A stretch of DNA of 64,000 bases from DYFT01 sp041695085. Its GTDB lineage: Bacteria; Bacteroidota; Ignavibacteria; UBA10030. Made by a program: the position numbers and the translations under genes. Under the pieces are notes generated by a model, which had not been told where the DNA came from, ran no database searches, and saw only the letters and a program-made list of their open reading frames with translations. Below are positions 18,547 to 26,927 of the stretch, piece by piece; positions within the stretch are counted from its first letter, which is position 1; the number at the start of each line of letters is the position of its first letter. Location: assembly GCA_041695085.1 (NCBI GenBank), contig JBGFRO010000004.1, positions 62,001-126,000 of the forward strand. Reading direction: 5' to 3'.

Positions 18547-19041
18547 TTAGGCACTTTTCTTTTTGACGACGCTTTCCTTCCTTACCTTTTCCTGTAGTTT
18601 CATGATCCCTTCCAGCAGCGCCTCGGGCCGAGGAGGACAGCCGGGCACATAGACGTCGACGGGGATGACCCGATCGACCCCCTTTAACACGTGATAGCCG
18701 TGTTCCCAGTATGGTCCACCGCAATTGGAACAACTTCCCATGGAGATGACGTAGCGCGGCTCGGCCATTTGATCGTACAAACGCTTGATGCGCGAGGCCA
18801 TTTTGAGCGTCACCGTTCCGGAAACGATCATCACGTCTGCTTGCCGGGGAGTTGCACGAGGAATCACACCGAAGCGCATGATGTCGAAGTTGGAAGCAGA
18901 CGCGGCCATCATCTCAATGGCACAACACGCAAGGCCGAACTGCATCTGCCAGAGTGAGGAGAGACGCGCCCAGTTCAGCAAGCCTTCGAGCGAGGTGACG
19001 AGTACGTTGCTCTTCTCAAACCGTTGATCAAGTAAGCCCAT
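18547..19041 (-). CDS. nuoB: NADH-quinone oxidoreductase subunit B
   Basis: PSST-type subunit (164 residues) that holds the terminal [4Fe-4S] cluster N2, which reduces quinone. The tandem CC of FGLACCAIEMMA, the Cys of MGSCSNCGG and the Cys of PGCPPRPEAL supply the ligands. The C-terminal tail is short and Lys rich. Lies between nuoA and nuoC. Confidence 0.97.
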   Translation of the reverse strand: MGLLDQRFEKSNVLVTSLEGLLNWARLSSLWQMQFGLACCAIEMMAASASNFDIMRFGVIPRATPRQADVMIVSGTVTLKMASRIKRLYDQMAEPRYVISMGSCSNCGGPYWEHGYHVLKGVDRVIPVDVYVPGCPPRPEALLEGIMKLQEKVRKESVVKKKSA

Positions 19042-19071
19042 AACGTTGCATTCCTTGTGGTCAACAGCCGG

Positions 19072-19509
19072 TCAGGCAGTGACGCGTTCGGCAGTTTCAC
19101 TGGCTCGCAACGGAGAGTGCGAGCGTTCGATCTTCGGAATGTGAGGCTTCGGTTTGTCCCAGTCGAGGTCGCCTTTGACCCATACGTACGCGAGTCCGAC
19201 GAGCAAGATCGTTAGGAAGATCGCCATCTCGATGAAGGCGAACATCCCCAGCTCGCGATACACCAGCGCCCAAGGGAAGAGGAACACGACTTCGACTTCG
19301 AAGATCAGGAAGATAAGGGCAATGACATAGAAGCGAACATTGAAGCGGATCCAAGCCTCGCCGACAGGTTCCTCACCGCATTCATACGGAGCAAGTTTGC
19401 CAGGGTACGGTCGATGCGGCCGTAACAGCCACGAAGCAACCAGTCCACCGACAACGAACATCGCTCCTACAATGAGGAAGAGGAGGACTTTACCGAATTC
19501 AGTGAGCAT
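19072..19509 (-). CDS. nuoA: NADH-quinone oxidoreductase subunit A
   Basis: First gene of the operon; three-helix membrane subunit (145 residues). The loop YECGEEPVGEAWIRFNVRFY is the family signature and contains the conserved Cys, followed by the VEVVFLFPWALVY helix. GGAG lies 6 nt before the ATG at 19507-19509, so the longer frame to 19560 is not used. No nuoE, nuoF or nuoG occurs in the operon, so electron input may come from a ferredoxin or from EFG encoded elsewhere. Confidence 0.95.
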   Translation of the reverse strand: MLTEFGKVLLFLIVGAMFVVGGLVASWLLRPHRPYPGKLAPYECGEEPVGEAWIRFNVRFYVIALIFLIFEVEVVFLFPWALVYRELGMFAFIEMAIFLTILLVGLAYVWVKGDLDWDKPKPHIPKIERSHSPLRASETAERVTA

Positions 19510-19650
19510 GGAATTCTCCGAAGGCTCGGACAGGGAGGAGCACCGCGCTGAGGTGCTCAAAATGACGTGCCAATATAAACAGGAAATGTCCGATTGTCAA
19601 GGAATAGCCCTCCTTTCACGTTGTTGGTGCAGCATCATCTCCACAAAAAC

Positions 19651-19680
19651 GGAACGCTGCTCTTTCGCGAGCAGCGTTCC
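19651..19680 (-). terminator. Rho-independent terminator after ferredoxin gene
   Basis: GGAACGCTGCTC and its exact complement form a 12-bp stem with a 6-nt loop. On the minus strand it is followed by GTTTTTGTGG. It lies 33 bases after the ferredoxin stop and isolates the nuo promoter, which must lie in 19510-19650. Confidence 0.85.
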
Positions 19681-19713
19681 GATGAAGACCGAGTTGAACG
19701 AGTTTCCCCTTCT

Positions 19714-20070
19714 TCACTTTTGATAACCCCATTTTCGATAATTCTCTTCGATCTCCGCTTGTGTCGGATGCGACCTGATCGGGTCGGGTGTGGTGGTGAA
19801 GTCGTCCTTGGGATGATCTTGAAACACCCGCGCGTTGATCTCGATGTCCTCTTTGAAAAGATCGGGCACCGATGCATCTTCAAAGATAGCACCCCACGGA
19901 CATTCGGGTTCGCACGCTGCACAATTGATGCACTCCTCCGGATGGATGAAGAGTTGTTTCCGATAATTGGGATCTTCGACGGTCAAACCATAGATGCAAT
20001 CGACCGGACAAACCTTAACGCAAGCCGTGTCGACACAATCGGCACACAGACGTGTGATGACCCAGGGCAT
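19714..20070 (-). CDS. 7Fe ferredoxin (FdxA type)
   Basis: 118 residues. The N-terminal half has CADCVDTACVKVCPVDCI, the spacing seen in [3Fe-4S]/[4Fe-4S] ferredoxins, and CINCAACEPECPWGAI supplies the second set. The acidic C-terminal tail is typical of the FdxA group. A soluble low-potential electron carrier. AAGGAGG lies 7 nt before the ATG. It lies just upstream of the nuo operon that lacks the NADH module, so it could be an electron donor for that complex; this is inference. The CBS-domain gene lies 59 bases upstream on the same strand. Confidence 0.93.
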   Translation of the reverse strand: MPWVITRLCADCVDTACVKVCPVDCIYGLTVEDPNYRKQLFIHPEECINCAACEPECPWGAIFEDASVPDLFKEDIEINARVFQDHPKDDFTTTPDPIRSHPTQAEIEENYRKWGYQK

Positions 20071-20129
20071 GGGAGTTCCTCCTTACGATCAATACAAGAC
20101 ACAACCACCGCTGTTCAATCTGCAACCTT

Positions 20130-20660
20130 CTACGCTCCTTCGCGCTGTTCCGTCTTCCGAATCGGCGATGGAGGAAGGTTGAGCACATCTTCTGGAAACT
20201 GGTCGAGAATGAATCCGATGATATCCTTCACCGACGCCACCGCCAACGGCCGTCCGGCCTCATCGACAACCGGCACGTGCCGGTAGCCACCGACGTGCAT
20301 CGCATTCAGTATGTAGGCGATGCTATCATCCGGCTGAAACGCCTCGGGATTGGGCGTCATGACATCGGCAACTTTCAGTTTGGAAGGATCGGCCTTCCCC
20401 GCGATTTTCATCAACACGTCGCGCTCAGTAAAGATTCCTGCCAACTTACCTTCCAAGGTGACTGCCACACATCCGAGGTGCTTCTCCTGCATCAGGGCTA
20501 TCGCTTCTGCAACGGATTGAGAGGGGGAGACGGTAATCGGCTTGCGGACGCGAAGGTTCTTGATCGGCGTCTGGAAGGTGGTCGCATCGAGTACACGCGA
20601 GGGTTTCACGCTCTCTTCATACATCTGCGAGAGCTCTTCATCGAGGATCTCGTTATTCAT
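20130..20660 (-). CDS. Paired CBS-domain protein
   Basis: 176 residues with two CBS motifs. The first runs from about residue 36 (VRKPITVSPSQSVAEAIALM to GIFTERDVLMKIA), the second from about 97 (VMTPNPEAFQPDDSIAYILNAM to SVKDIIGFILD). Such stand-alone pairs bind adenine nucleotides or similar ligands and act as energy sensors. A short acidic N-terminal helix precedes them. AAGGAG precedes the ATG. It shares a probable operon with the ferredoxin gene, but its partner protein is not evident. Confidence 0.88.
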   Translation of the reverse strand: MNNEILDEELSQMYEESVKPSRVLDATTFQTPIKNLRVRKPITVSPSQSVAEAIALMQEKHLGCVAVTLEGKLAGIFTERDVLMKIAGKADPSKLKVADVMTPNPEAFQPDDSIAYILNAMHVGGYRHVPVVDEAGRPLAVASVKDIIGFILDQFPEDVLNLPPSPIRKTEQREGA

Positions 20661-20829
20661 ACCTCACTCCTTTCTGTCTCGGCAGAGCCCGTGGTAAAGA
20701 ACTGGCCGGATGGTGGTGAACAGAAGGCCGCAGACTCGAACAGCCCAAGTATAGAGAAGCGGTGGTGAAATTGCAAGCAGATTCCCGCCCCCACCCCCGT
20801 ACCTCATATCACACATTCCTTTGGACCTC

Positions 20830-20858
20830 TTGCGTTTTTTCCGGGACGAGAATAAATT
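20830..20858 (+). promoter_or_regulatory. Possible promoter of the gene at 20907
   Basis: TTGCGT, 17 nt, TAAATT. It lies about 50 bases before the next start codon in an A/T-rich stretch. This is a weak match to the general -35/-10 pattern and the promoter rules of this phylum may differ. Confidence 0.25.
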
Positions 20859-20906
20859 ATATTTACCTTTCAGGGGCATATTGAAACGTATCATCAGAGG
20901 AGGGTT

Positions 20907-21620
20907 ATGGAACGACTCAGTCTTCAAGCCTTTCTTGCCGCCGGACCTGATTTCGAGGCCAATCAGTATCACATCCTCTCCCACATCAGGTCGTACCACG
21001 ACGATTTCTCCCACAACAAACTCTATCCGGCTCTTTCTGAGTTGATTGACCTCGTCCAATCACTGGAGTCGCTTCTTCAGGAGCAGGAGCAACTCAACCA
21101 GCGCCTCCCTCAGGAACTCAAGCAGATCGATCTCAAGAATAAGCGGCTCGTGTTCGAGCCAGCCCATCACGATTTTCCGGGGCTGGAGCGCGTCTTGACA
21201 CTCATCCGCTGGGCCCTGCCGCGGATTCGGCAGACGATTTCGGAGGGAATGGAGATTTACGACTTTGTCGAGGAAAACGTATCTATTGAAGAAGTAGGAT
21301 TGATGCCGATGTATAAGGACGAGGGATATTACTTCATTCCAGACAATCGCGCCTCCCTTCTTCACCTCCTTCGCTACGAGACCTCGCTCTTCACCTCGGG
21401 AAACGAAAAGTACCGCACGCTGAAAACAACAACGCTCGACTCACTCGAGCAATCGAGGATTCGCCGCTCACCCGAATCGATCAAACTAGAACTCATCGAA
21501 CAACATCAAGACCTTCCCAATCCGGCTACTTTTCTGTGCGAGACGACGCTCGATTTCCCGTACGCCGAAACAATCCTCCCCATTGCCAAGCGCAAACTGA
21601 TGGCACGATTATACTCCTAA
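20907..21620 (+). CDS. Conserved-looking protein of unknown function
   Basis: 237 residues, not recognised. It is soluble and has no signal peptide. The middle (residues 45-75) is a Gln/Glu-rich helix, LESLLQEQEQLNQRLPQELK, probably coiled coil. After it comes a mixed alpha/beta part with aromatic motifs (DEGYYFIP, GNEKYRTLKT). The C-terminus TLDFPYAETILPIAKRKL reads like a real folded protein. A GAGG-type site precedes the ATG. Neighbours give no clue: the divergent CBS gene lies upstream and an unlinked cobalamin gene downstream. Confidence 0.8.
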   Translation: MERLSLQAFLAAGPDFEANQYHILSHIRSYHDDFSHNKLYPALSELIDLVQSLESLLQEQEQLNQRLPQELKQIDLKNKRLVFEPAHHDFPGLERVLTLIRWALPRIRQTISEGMEIYDFVEENVSIEEVGLMPMYKDEGYYFIPDNRASLLHLLRYETSLFTSGNEKYRTLKTTTLDSLEQSRIRRSPESIKLELIEQHQDLPNPATFLCETTLDFPYAETILPIAKRKLMARLYS

Positions 21621-21676
21621 CCGGGTCTTGAAAAAGTGCCGCTGTACAGGATACCACTCTTTCAGTGAAAAACTTA

Positions 21677-21694
21677 AACCACTGATTCACAGAT
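21677..21694 (+). repeat. Dispersed 18-mer, copy 2
   Basis: Exact second copy of AACCACTGATTCACAGAT (first at 4228-4245), again intergenic. I see no other feature in 21621-21886. Confidence 0.6.
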
Positions 21695-21886
21695 GAGATT
21701 TTGGAAAAAATCTTCTGTTCTCCCTTTGATGAGGAGTGTCATGGAGGGTTACTGCAAATGCTCCCAACATCCCGCTGATGCCCTTACGAAGTATTGCGTC
21801 GTTGTTCCCGTGCCCGGCGTCGTTTCATGGCGCGGAGAACTTATCATTCCGGCGTGTTGCGCGAAAATGAGAATGAAAAGAGATCG

Positions 21887-22435
21887 TCAGCGGTTTCCTC
21901 GCCAAGGTTGATCGGCGATCTGATCGAGACTGTTCGCCAACCGCGCGAGAACGAAGAGATAGTCGCTGAGTCGGTTAAGATAGGTGATGGTGTGCGGGTT
22001 CACCGGCTCGAGTTTCGAGAGGCGTACCACGTTCCGTTCTGCTCGTCGGCAAACGGTGCGCGCAAAATGGAGGTGGGCACCGACCGCTGAACCGCCGGGT
22101 AAGATGAAACTCTTGAGGGGAGGAAAGCGCTTTTCCATTGCATCAATCAAACGCTCCAATCCCTCTATGTGACGTTGCTCGATCCGAGCCACTTGCACGT
22201 TGGAAGCATCGAGCGGCGTAGCAAGGTCGGCACCAAGCTCGAACAACTCCTCTTGCCTTTGAGCGAGCGCATCATCGAGCTCCTTTACGGGCTTGAAGGA
22301 TCGAACGATGCCAAGAAGTGAGTTCAATTCGTCGACAGTGCCGTAGGCCTCTATCCGTAACGCGTCCTTCGTCACTCGCCTTCCACCAAAGAGGGACGTC
22401 TCTCCCGTGTCGCCCGTCTTAGTATAGATTTTCAT
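21887..22435 (-). CDS. PduO-type cob(I)alamin adenosyltransferase
   Basis: Transfers the adenosyl group of ATP to cob(I)alamin to make coenzyme B12. The 182-residue protein starts with the family signature KIYTKTGDTGETSLFGGRR and has the GTVDELNSLLG helix. The C-terminal FILPGGSAVGAHLHFARTVCRRAER carries the catalytic Arg region. Its ATG overlaps the stop of the upstream membrane protein (ATGA), so the two are cotranslated. B12-dependent enzymes are not visible in this window. Confidence 0.94.
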   Translation of the reverse strand: MKIYTKTGDTGETSLFGGRRVTKDALRIEAYGTVDELNSLLGIVRSFKPVKELDDALAQRQEELFELGADLATPLDASNVQVARIEQRHIEGLERLIDAMEKRFPPLKSFILPGGSAVGAHLHFARTVCRRAERNVVRLSKLEPVNPHTITYLNRLSDYLFVLARLANSLDQIADQPWRGNR

Positions 22436-23097
22436 AGTGAAGCCGATCTCTGTGTGGAATTCAGATTGTGCAGCGTTCTTGCTTCATCCAAAAACTTCTG
22501 CTTTCGAAGAGGAGGATGGAAATAGAACCAACTGGCAAATCCTAAACCCGCGACGATGGAGAGCCCCGACACGAAGATTCCTCCGAAGTAGAAGAGGTCT
22601 GCCCACGATTCAGCCGACTCCATCATATCCCACGTTCGAAACAAATTCCACCAATCGTGCCCGGATTTGTGTCCACCGAGCAAGGGAAGAATTCGATGTG
22701 GTGCGTCTCGCATATAGAGACTCACATCCATCATGTTGATACCTGTCCAGAACAACGCGAACGGTCCCACCACGGTGGCTCGTTGACGCAGCGCGATCAG
22801 AAACGAAAGGAAGGGGAACGCGATCTGCCAGAACGATCCACCCAGACTCATCATTGTTCGGCCAAAAAGGTAAAACAGCATGTGCCCACCTTCGTGAAGT
22901 GGCAGAAAAACGAACATGCGAATAAAAGAGAGCGGAGCGGGAAGAACCGGACGCGGCGTCAAATACACGAACGCCTCTGCCGCCTGAAAGAGCATCCACA
23001 GACAAAAGAGAAAGAGAAGAATCTTCAGACCGAGCGGAATCAGACGCTCGACGGGATCGAGCGTTGCTGCATGCGGTTGTCGTTTGCTCACGCGCAC
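22432..23097 (-). CDS. Membrane protein with HEGGH zinc motif
   Basis: 221 residues with about five hydrophobic segments. FLPLHEGGHMLFYLFG contains an HExxH-type motif at the edge of a helix, as in M50-like intramembrane metallopeptidases, and a later DVSLYMRDAP and GGHKSGHDWWN could hold a third ligand. The overall family is not recognised. The start is taken as GTG 23095-23097; no strong Shine-Dalgarno is seen, so it could begin a few codons later. It is cotranslated with the cobalamin adenosyltransferase, an unexplained pairing. Confidence 0.75.
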   Translation of the reverse strand: MRVSKRQPHAATLDPVERLIPLGLKILLFLFCLWMLFQAAEAFVYLTPRPVLPAPLSFIRMFVFLPLHEGGHMLFYLFGRTMMSLGGSFWQIAFPFLSFLIALRQRATVVGPFALFWTGINMMDVSLYMRDAPHRILPLLGGHKSGHDWWNLFRTWDMMESAESWADLFYFGGIFVSGLSIVAGLGFASWFYFHPPLRKQKFLDEARTLHNLNSTQRSASL

Positions 23098-23171
23098 CTG
23101 TGGGGATGATTGGATGTGAGAATCGAGAACAGCACTCGATCAGATCGAGCTTCCCCGCTCTACCTTGCGAC

Positions 23172-23212
23172 AAAACAGAACGTCAGGCGACCCGCGAGCA
23201 AGTCGGCTGACG
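23172..23212 (-). terminator. Probable terminator after M20 peptidase
   Basis: A 10-bp stem with one mismatch (CGTCAGCCGA with TCGCCTGACG, minus strand) is followed by TTCTGTTTTGTC. It lies just after the M20 stop. Confidence 0.5.
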
Positions 23213-23224
23213 CGATGAGTGCGT

Positions 23225-24598
23225 TTACTTCCAGTAGTTCGGCAGCTCATTGTAGAAGTGTACCGACGTCTTGATGCCACCAAAGAAATTATCGAGATTT
23301 AAATGTTCATCCGGCGCGTGTGCGTTCTCGTCCGGCAGTCCGAATCCCAGCAACACCGTATCGAGTCCCAAGAGCTTCTTGAATTGAACCACGATGGGAA
23401 TCGATCCTCCCTCGCGTTGATACAACGGCTTCTTACCGAAACCCTTCTGCAATGCCGCCACTGCCGCCTGAACACCCGGACTATCGATGGGAGTAATTGC
23501 GGGCTCGCCGCCATGCAGCTCTCTCACGATGACTTGCACGGTCTTCGGAGCAATGCTCTTGATGTGACGCTCGAAGAGTCGGGCAATCTTCTTCGATGAC
23601 TGATCGGGGACAATCCGCATCGAAATTTTTGCAAAGGCCTTTGCCGGAAGCACCGTCTTTGCACCTTCACCCGTGTAGCCGCCCCAAATGCCGTTGCATT
23701 CAAGCGTCGGCCGAGCCCAAAGACGTTCGAGTGTTGTGTACCCCTTCTCACCATACAGTTGCTTGACGCCCAATTGTTTGGCGTACTTCTTATCATTCCA
23801 AGGGAGTTTCTTAAACGCAGCCCGCTCCGCTTTGGTCAACGGACGGACGTCGTCATAAAATCCCTTCACCGTCACCCGACCGTTCTTGTCGTGTAACGAA
23901 GCGATGATTTCCGCCAATGCCTGAATCGGGTTATGAATCGATCCGCCAAAGGATCCTGAATGAAGGTCTGTATTTGGTCCGGTCACCTCCACTTCCATAT
24001 AGGCAAGTCCCCGCAAACCGTAACACACAGACGGAATACCCTTCGCGAACATCGAGCTATCGGAGATCAGAACCAGATCAGCTTTGAGGAGGTCTTTGTG
24101 CTCCTTCACAAAGTTTTCCAGATTCACGCTACCGACTTCCTCTTCCCCTTCGATAAGCATCTTGATGTTCACCGGCAAGCGACCGACGTTCTTCATGTAT
24201 GCTTCGATCGCTTTAAAGTGAATGAAAACCTGTCCCTTGTCGTCCGCCGACCCGCGCGCGTACAGATTCCCATTACGGATCGTCGCCTCAAACGGTGGCG
24301 ACGTCCAGAGATTCACCGGATCGACTGGTTGAACGTCGTAATGACCATAGAAGAGCACCGTCGGTTTGCCGGGAGCTCCGAGCCATTCACTGTACACAAT
24401 GGGGTGACCGGGCGTTTCAAAGATTTGCACGTTTTGCATGCCGATGGCGCGCATCTCATTGGCAACCCACTCCGCACAACGACGCGTGTCGGCATGGTGG
24501 GTGCTCTGAGAACTGACGCTGGGGATCGCCAGGAATTCTTTCAGCTGACTGAGATAATGCTCTTTGTGGGTTTCGACGTGATTGAGGACTTCGTTCAT
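23225..24598 (-). CDS. M20-family dipeptidase
   Basis: 457-residue cytoplasmic di-zinc peptidase of the carnosinase/CPG2 group. Metal-site motifs are FYGHYDVQPVD, ARGSADDKGQ and IEGEEEVGS, in the expected order near residues 90-165. The dimerisation domain follows, with TGPNTDLHSGSFGG. The C-terminal His lies in NAHAPDEHLNLDNF. The frame is open further upstream to 24763, but GAGG before ATG 24596-24598 and the family N-terminus (MNEVLNHVETHKEHYL) fix the start. Divergent from the haem operon. Confidence 0.93.
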   Translation of the reverse strand: MNEVLNHVETHKEHYLSQLKEFLAIPSVSSQSTHHADTRRCAEWVANEMRAIGMQNVQIFETPGHPIVYSEWLGAPGKPTVLFYGHYDVQPVDPVNLWTSPPFEATIRNGNLYARGSADDKGQVFIHFKAIEAYMKNVGRLPVNIKMLIEGEEEVGSVNLENFVKEHKDLLKADLVLISDSSMFAKGIPSVCYGLRGLAYMEVEVTGPNTDLHSGSFGGSIHNPIQALAEIIASLHDKNGRVTVKGFYDDVRPLTKAERAAFKKLPWNDKKYAKQLGVKQLYGEKGYTTLERLWARPTLECNGIWGGYTGEGAKTVLPAKAFAKISMRIVPDQSSKKIARLFERHIKSIAPKTVQVIVRELHGGEPAITPIDSPGVQAAVAALQKGFGKKPLYQREGGSIPIVVQFKKLLGLDTVLLGFGLPDENAHAPDEHLNLDNFFGGIKTSVHFYNELPNYWK

Positions 24599-24802
24599 AG
24601 GACATTCCTCAAGTGAGTAGATTCGATGTGATCGAGATCGAGAAATGCGCGCATAATATACCGACCGACCTTCCGAAAGGCAAGAAATTTTCCCCGCGAA
24701 TCTACCCCATTTCCTAACACTGAGAAGTTGAGAGGCCAAACATGCTTGTCTTGTGAATGGCACAACAATTGTCTAAATTTTAAGAAAATTTTCGGACAAG
24801 AG

Positions 24803-25633
24803 TTGGAACGGCAGCTTATTATAGATATCCTGAACATCGCACTTCCCGTGCTGTACTTTACGCTCGTTTGGGTCTACGGGAAGGCGTTCTTTGCCGACTT
24901 CGATTGGGCGAAGCAGCTCAAGAGCAAGCTCCTCCTCGCCATCATCGTCATCCACCTCCTCTACCTGATTGATCGCACAATCGTATTCAATCATCCACCG
25001 GTGACGACTGTTTTCGAGATTCTGACTGTTCTTGCCTTCTCCGTCGCCGTCGCCTATGCCTTCATCGAGCGACGCTCGAACGCAAAAGAAACAGGCTATT
25101 TTATCCTCAACATCGCCTTTTTTTTCCAACTCGCTTCCTCTCTTTTCATCAAAGATCTTGTCGAGGTGCCGGAAGTCCTTCGCAGTCCCCTTTTCGGTCT
25201 CCACGTCTCGTCCGCATTGCTCGGCTACGCCGCCATTACCATCTCCGCCGTCTACGGCTTCCTCTACCTTATGCTGTACCACCAGATTAAAGCGAGCAAG
25301 TTCGGTGTGATCTACAAGAAACTACCGAACCTCGAAACACTGGAACGCATGAGTTCTATCGCTATCGCTCTCGCATTTGGACTCCTCACCGTAGCAATTG
25401 TTTTCGGTTTCATCTGGCTGCCAAAAGCGTTTGATGATTTTTCGTACCTCGATCCGAAGTTGATCGGCACATTGATCGTGTGGGGATTATATGGGATTGG
25501 CGTCTTCGCACGGCGACGCGGGGTGCTGACCGGAAGAAAGATTATGCTTCTCTCCATTCTCGGCTTTGCGATCACCATTTTTTCGATGACCGTTGTCAAT
25601 ATGTTTTTCAGCGGATTTCACAAGTTCCATTGA
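24803..25633 (+). CDS. CcsA/HemX-like membrane protein
   Basis: Seven or eight hydrophobic segments over about 276 residues. The pattern (ALPVLYFTLVWVYG, then HVSSALLGYAAITISAVYGFLYL) resembles the CcsA/HemX branch of cytochrome c assembly proteins that often precedes hemA. The canonical WGxxWxWD haem-handling motif of CcsA is not visible, so HemX-like is the better label. No ATG opens the frame. I use TTG 24803; an earlier TTG at 24728 would add a Cys-rich leader that looks non-coding. It ends 10 bases before hemA. Confidence 0.78.
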   Translation: MERQLIIDILNIALPVLYFTLVWVYGKAFFADFDWAKQLKSKLLLAIIVIHLLYLIDRTIVFNHPPVTTVFEILTVLAFSVAVAYAFIERRSNAKETGYFILNIAFFFQLASSLFIKDLVEVPEVLRSPLFGLHVSSALLGYAAITISAVYGFLYLMLYHQIKASKFGVIYKKLPNLETLERMSSIAIALAFGLLTVAIVFGFIWLPKAFDDFSYLDPKLIGTLIVWGLYGIGVFARRRGVLTGRKIMLLSILGFAITIFSMTVVNMFFSGFHKFH

Positions 25634-25643
25634 ATGAGCAGAG

Positions 25644-26927
25644 ATGAATCTCCTCTGCATCGGCATATCGCATCATACTGCACCCCTTGAAGTGAGGGAG
25701 CGGCTGTGGTTCTCTGAGGAAGAGATCCGCGCCGCTTTGCCAGCTCTGAAGGCACAGGGATTCCTCGAGTGCGTTCTGTTTTCTACCTGTAACAGGACGG
25801 AGTTATACGCCTTTACGGCGGAGACGGCGTTCCGCGTCGAGTTCCTGAAGAACTTTCTCATCAACCGAAAACAGGCGGGCGAGTTTGTCCGCCCCAACCA
25901 TCTCTTCTCTTACTTCGCTAGCGGAGCGGCAGATCACCTCTTCCAAGTGGCCTCCGGCATCGATTCGATGGTTATCGGAGATGTTCAGATTCTCTCCCAG
26001 GTCAAAACAGGCTACCAACTTGCTCTTGATGCAAACACCGTCGGTTCTTTTATGAACAAGCTCTTCCCTGCCGCTTTTCATGTCGGCAAACGAGCGCGCA
26101 CGGAAACGCGCATCTCGGAAGGTGCGGTCTCCGTCAGTTACGCCGCCGTCGAGCTGGCGCAGCGCATCTTTGACAACTTGGGGACAAAAAATGCGCTTGT
26201 GGTGGGAGCCGGAGACACGGCACAGCTCACCGCCAAGCACCTGGTCAGCAAAGGAATCGGAAACCTTTTCATTACCAACCGGACGTTGGATCGAGCCGAA
26301 GTGCTCGCAAAGATGGCAGGAGGTTTTGTCATCCCGTTCGATGAGTTCACATCACGCCTCGCGGACATCGACATTATCATCTCCTCTGTGCAATCGGACG
26401 ACTTTATTCTCACCCGCCCCGAGATCGAGCGAATCAACAAGATGCGTCACAACCATGCACTCTTTTTGATCGACATCGGAGTTCCGAGAAACATTGATCC
26501 GACTGCAAAGGACTTAGACAACGTCTTCCTCTACGATCTCGACAGTTTGAACGGATTGGTGAATGAGAATGTGGAGAAGCGTGAATCGGAAGTACCGAAA
26601 ATTCGAGCCATCATCGGAGAGGAATTGGAAGAACTCTTCAAATGGCATTCATCCCTGCAGGCGCATCCCACCATCGCCGCCCTCACGCAACTCCTCGAGC
26701 AGATTCGAAAAGAGGAGGTGGAGAAAAACATTAACCGCTTTGAGACGAAAGATCGTGAGTTGCTCGAGCTCGTTACCAAGAGAATCGTCAACAAAATCCT
26801 CCACACCCCCATCGTCAATCTGAAGAACGGGCACGACGAGTCACATGGCGAGCGGATCAACAAGATCAGTATTATTCGTAAGCTCTTCGGGCTCGATGCA
26901 AGTAAGGAGCGGTCGCATGCCCGTTAG
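25644..26927 (+). CDS. hemA: Glutamyl-tRNA reductase
   Basis: First committed step of C5-pathway haem synthesis: reduces glutamyl-tRNA to glutamate-1-semialdehyde. The catalytic Cys is in LFSTCNRTELYAF (about residue 50). GISHHTAPLEVRE and GIDSMVIGDVQILSQVK are family hallmarks, then the NADPH domain (LVVGAGDTAQLTAKHL) and a C-terminal dimerisation helix. 427 residues. Its end overlaps hemC by 11 bases. hemL and hemB are not in the window. Confidence 0.97.
   Translation: MNLLCIGISHHTAPLEVRERLWFSEEEIRAALPALKAQGFLECVLFSTCNRTELYAFTAETAFRVEFLKNFLINRKQAGEFVRPNHLFSYFASGAADHLFQVASGIDSMVIGDVQILSQVKTGYQLALDANTVGSFMNKLFPAAFHVGKRARTETRISEGAVSVSYAAVELAQRIFDNLGTKNALVVGAGDTAQLTAKHLVSKGIGNLFITNRTLDRAEVLAKMAGGFVIPFDEFTSRLADIDIIISSVQSDDFILTRPEIERINKMRHNHALFLIDIGVPRNIDPTAKDLDNVFLYDLDSLNGLVNENVEKRESEVPKIRAIIGEELEELFKWHSSLQAHPTIAALTQLLEQIRKEEVEKNINRFETKDRELLELVTKRIVNKILHTPIVNLKNGHDESHGERINKISIIRKLFGLDASKERSHAR

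Noticed and set aside
19567..19572. TGGCACG upstream of nuoA as a sigma-54 promoter; also 48775-48780 and 3950-3960
   Set aside because: The -24 half is good but the -12 GC is missing. About 30 TGGCAC hexamers are expected by chance on both strands of this window.
21693..21911. 72-codon plus-strand frame before the cobalamin gene
   Set aside because: No ribosome site, odd composition, and it overlaps the end of the adenosyltransferase gene.
22436..23224. Cobalamin riboswitch before the adenosyltransferase
   Set aside because: The upstream sequence is coding and no B12-box-like motif was seen.
24757..24773. TGGCAC-AACAA-TTGTC before the haem operon as sigma-54 promoter
   Set aside because: The invariant C of the -12 GC is replaced by T. 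Too weak to list.
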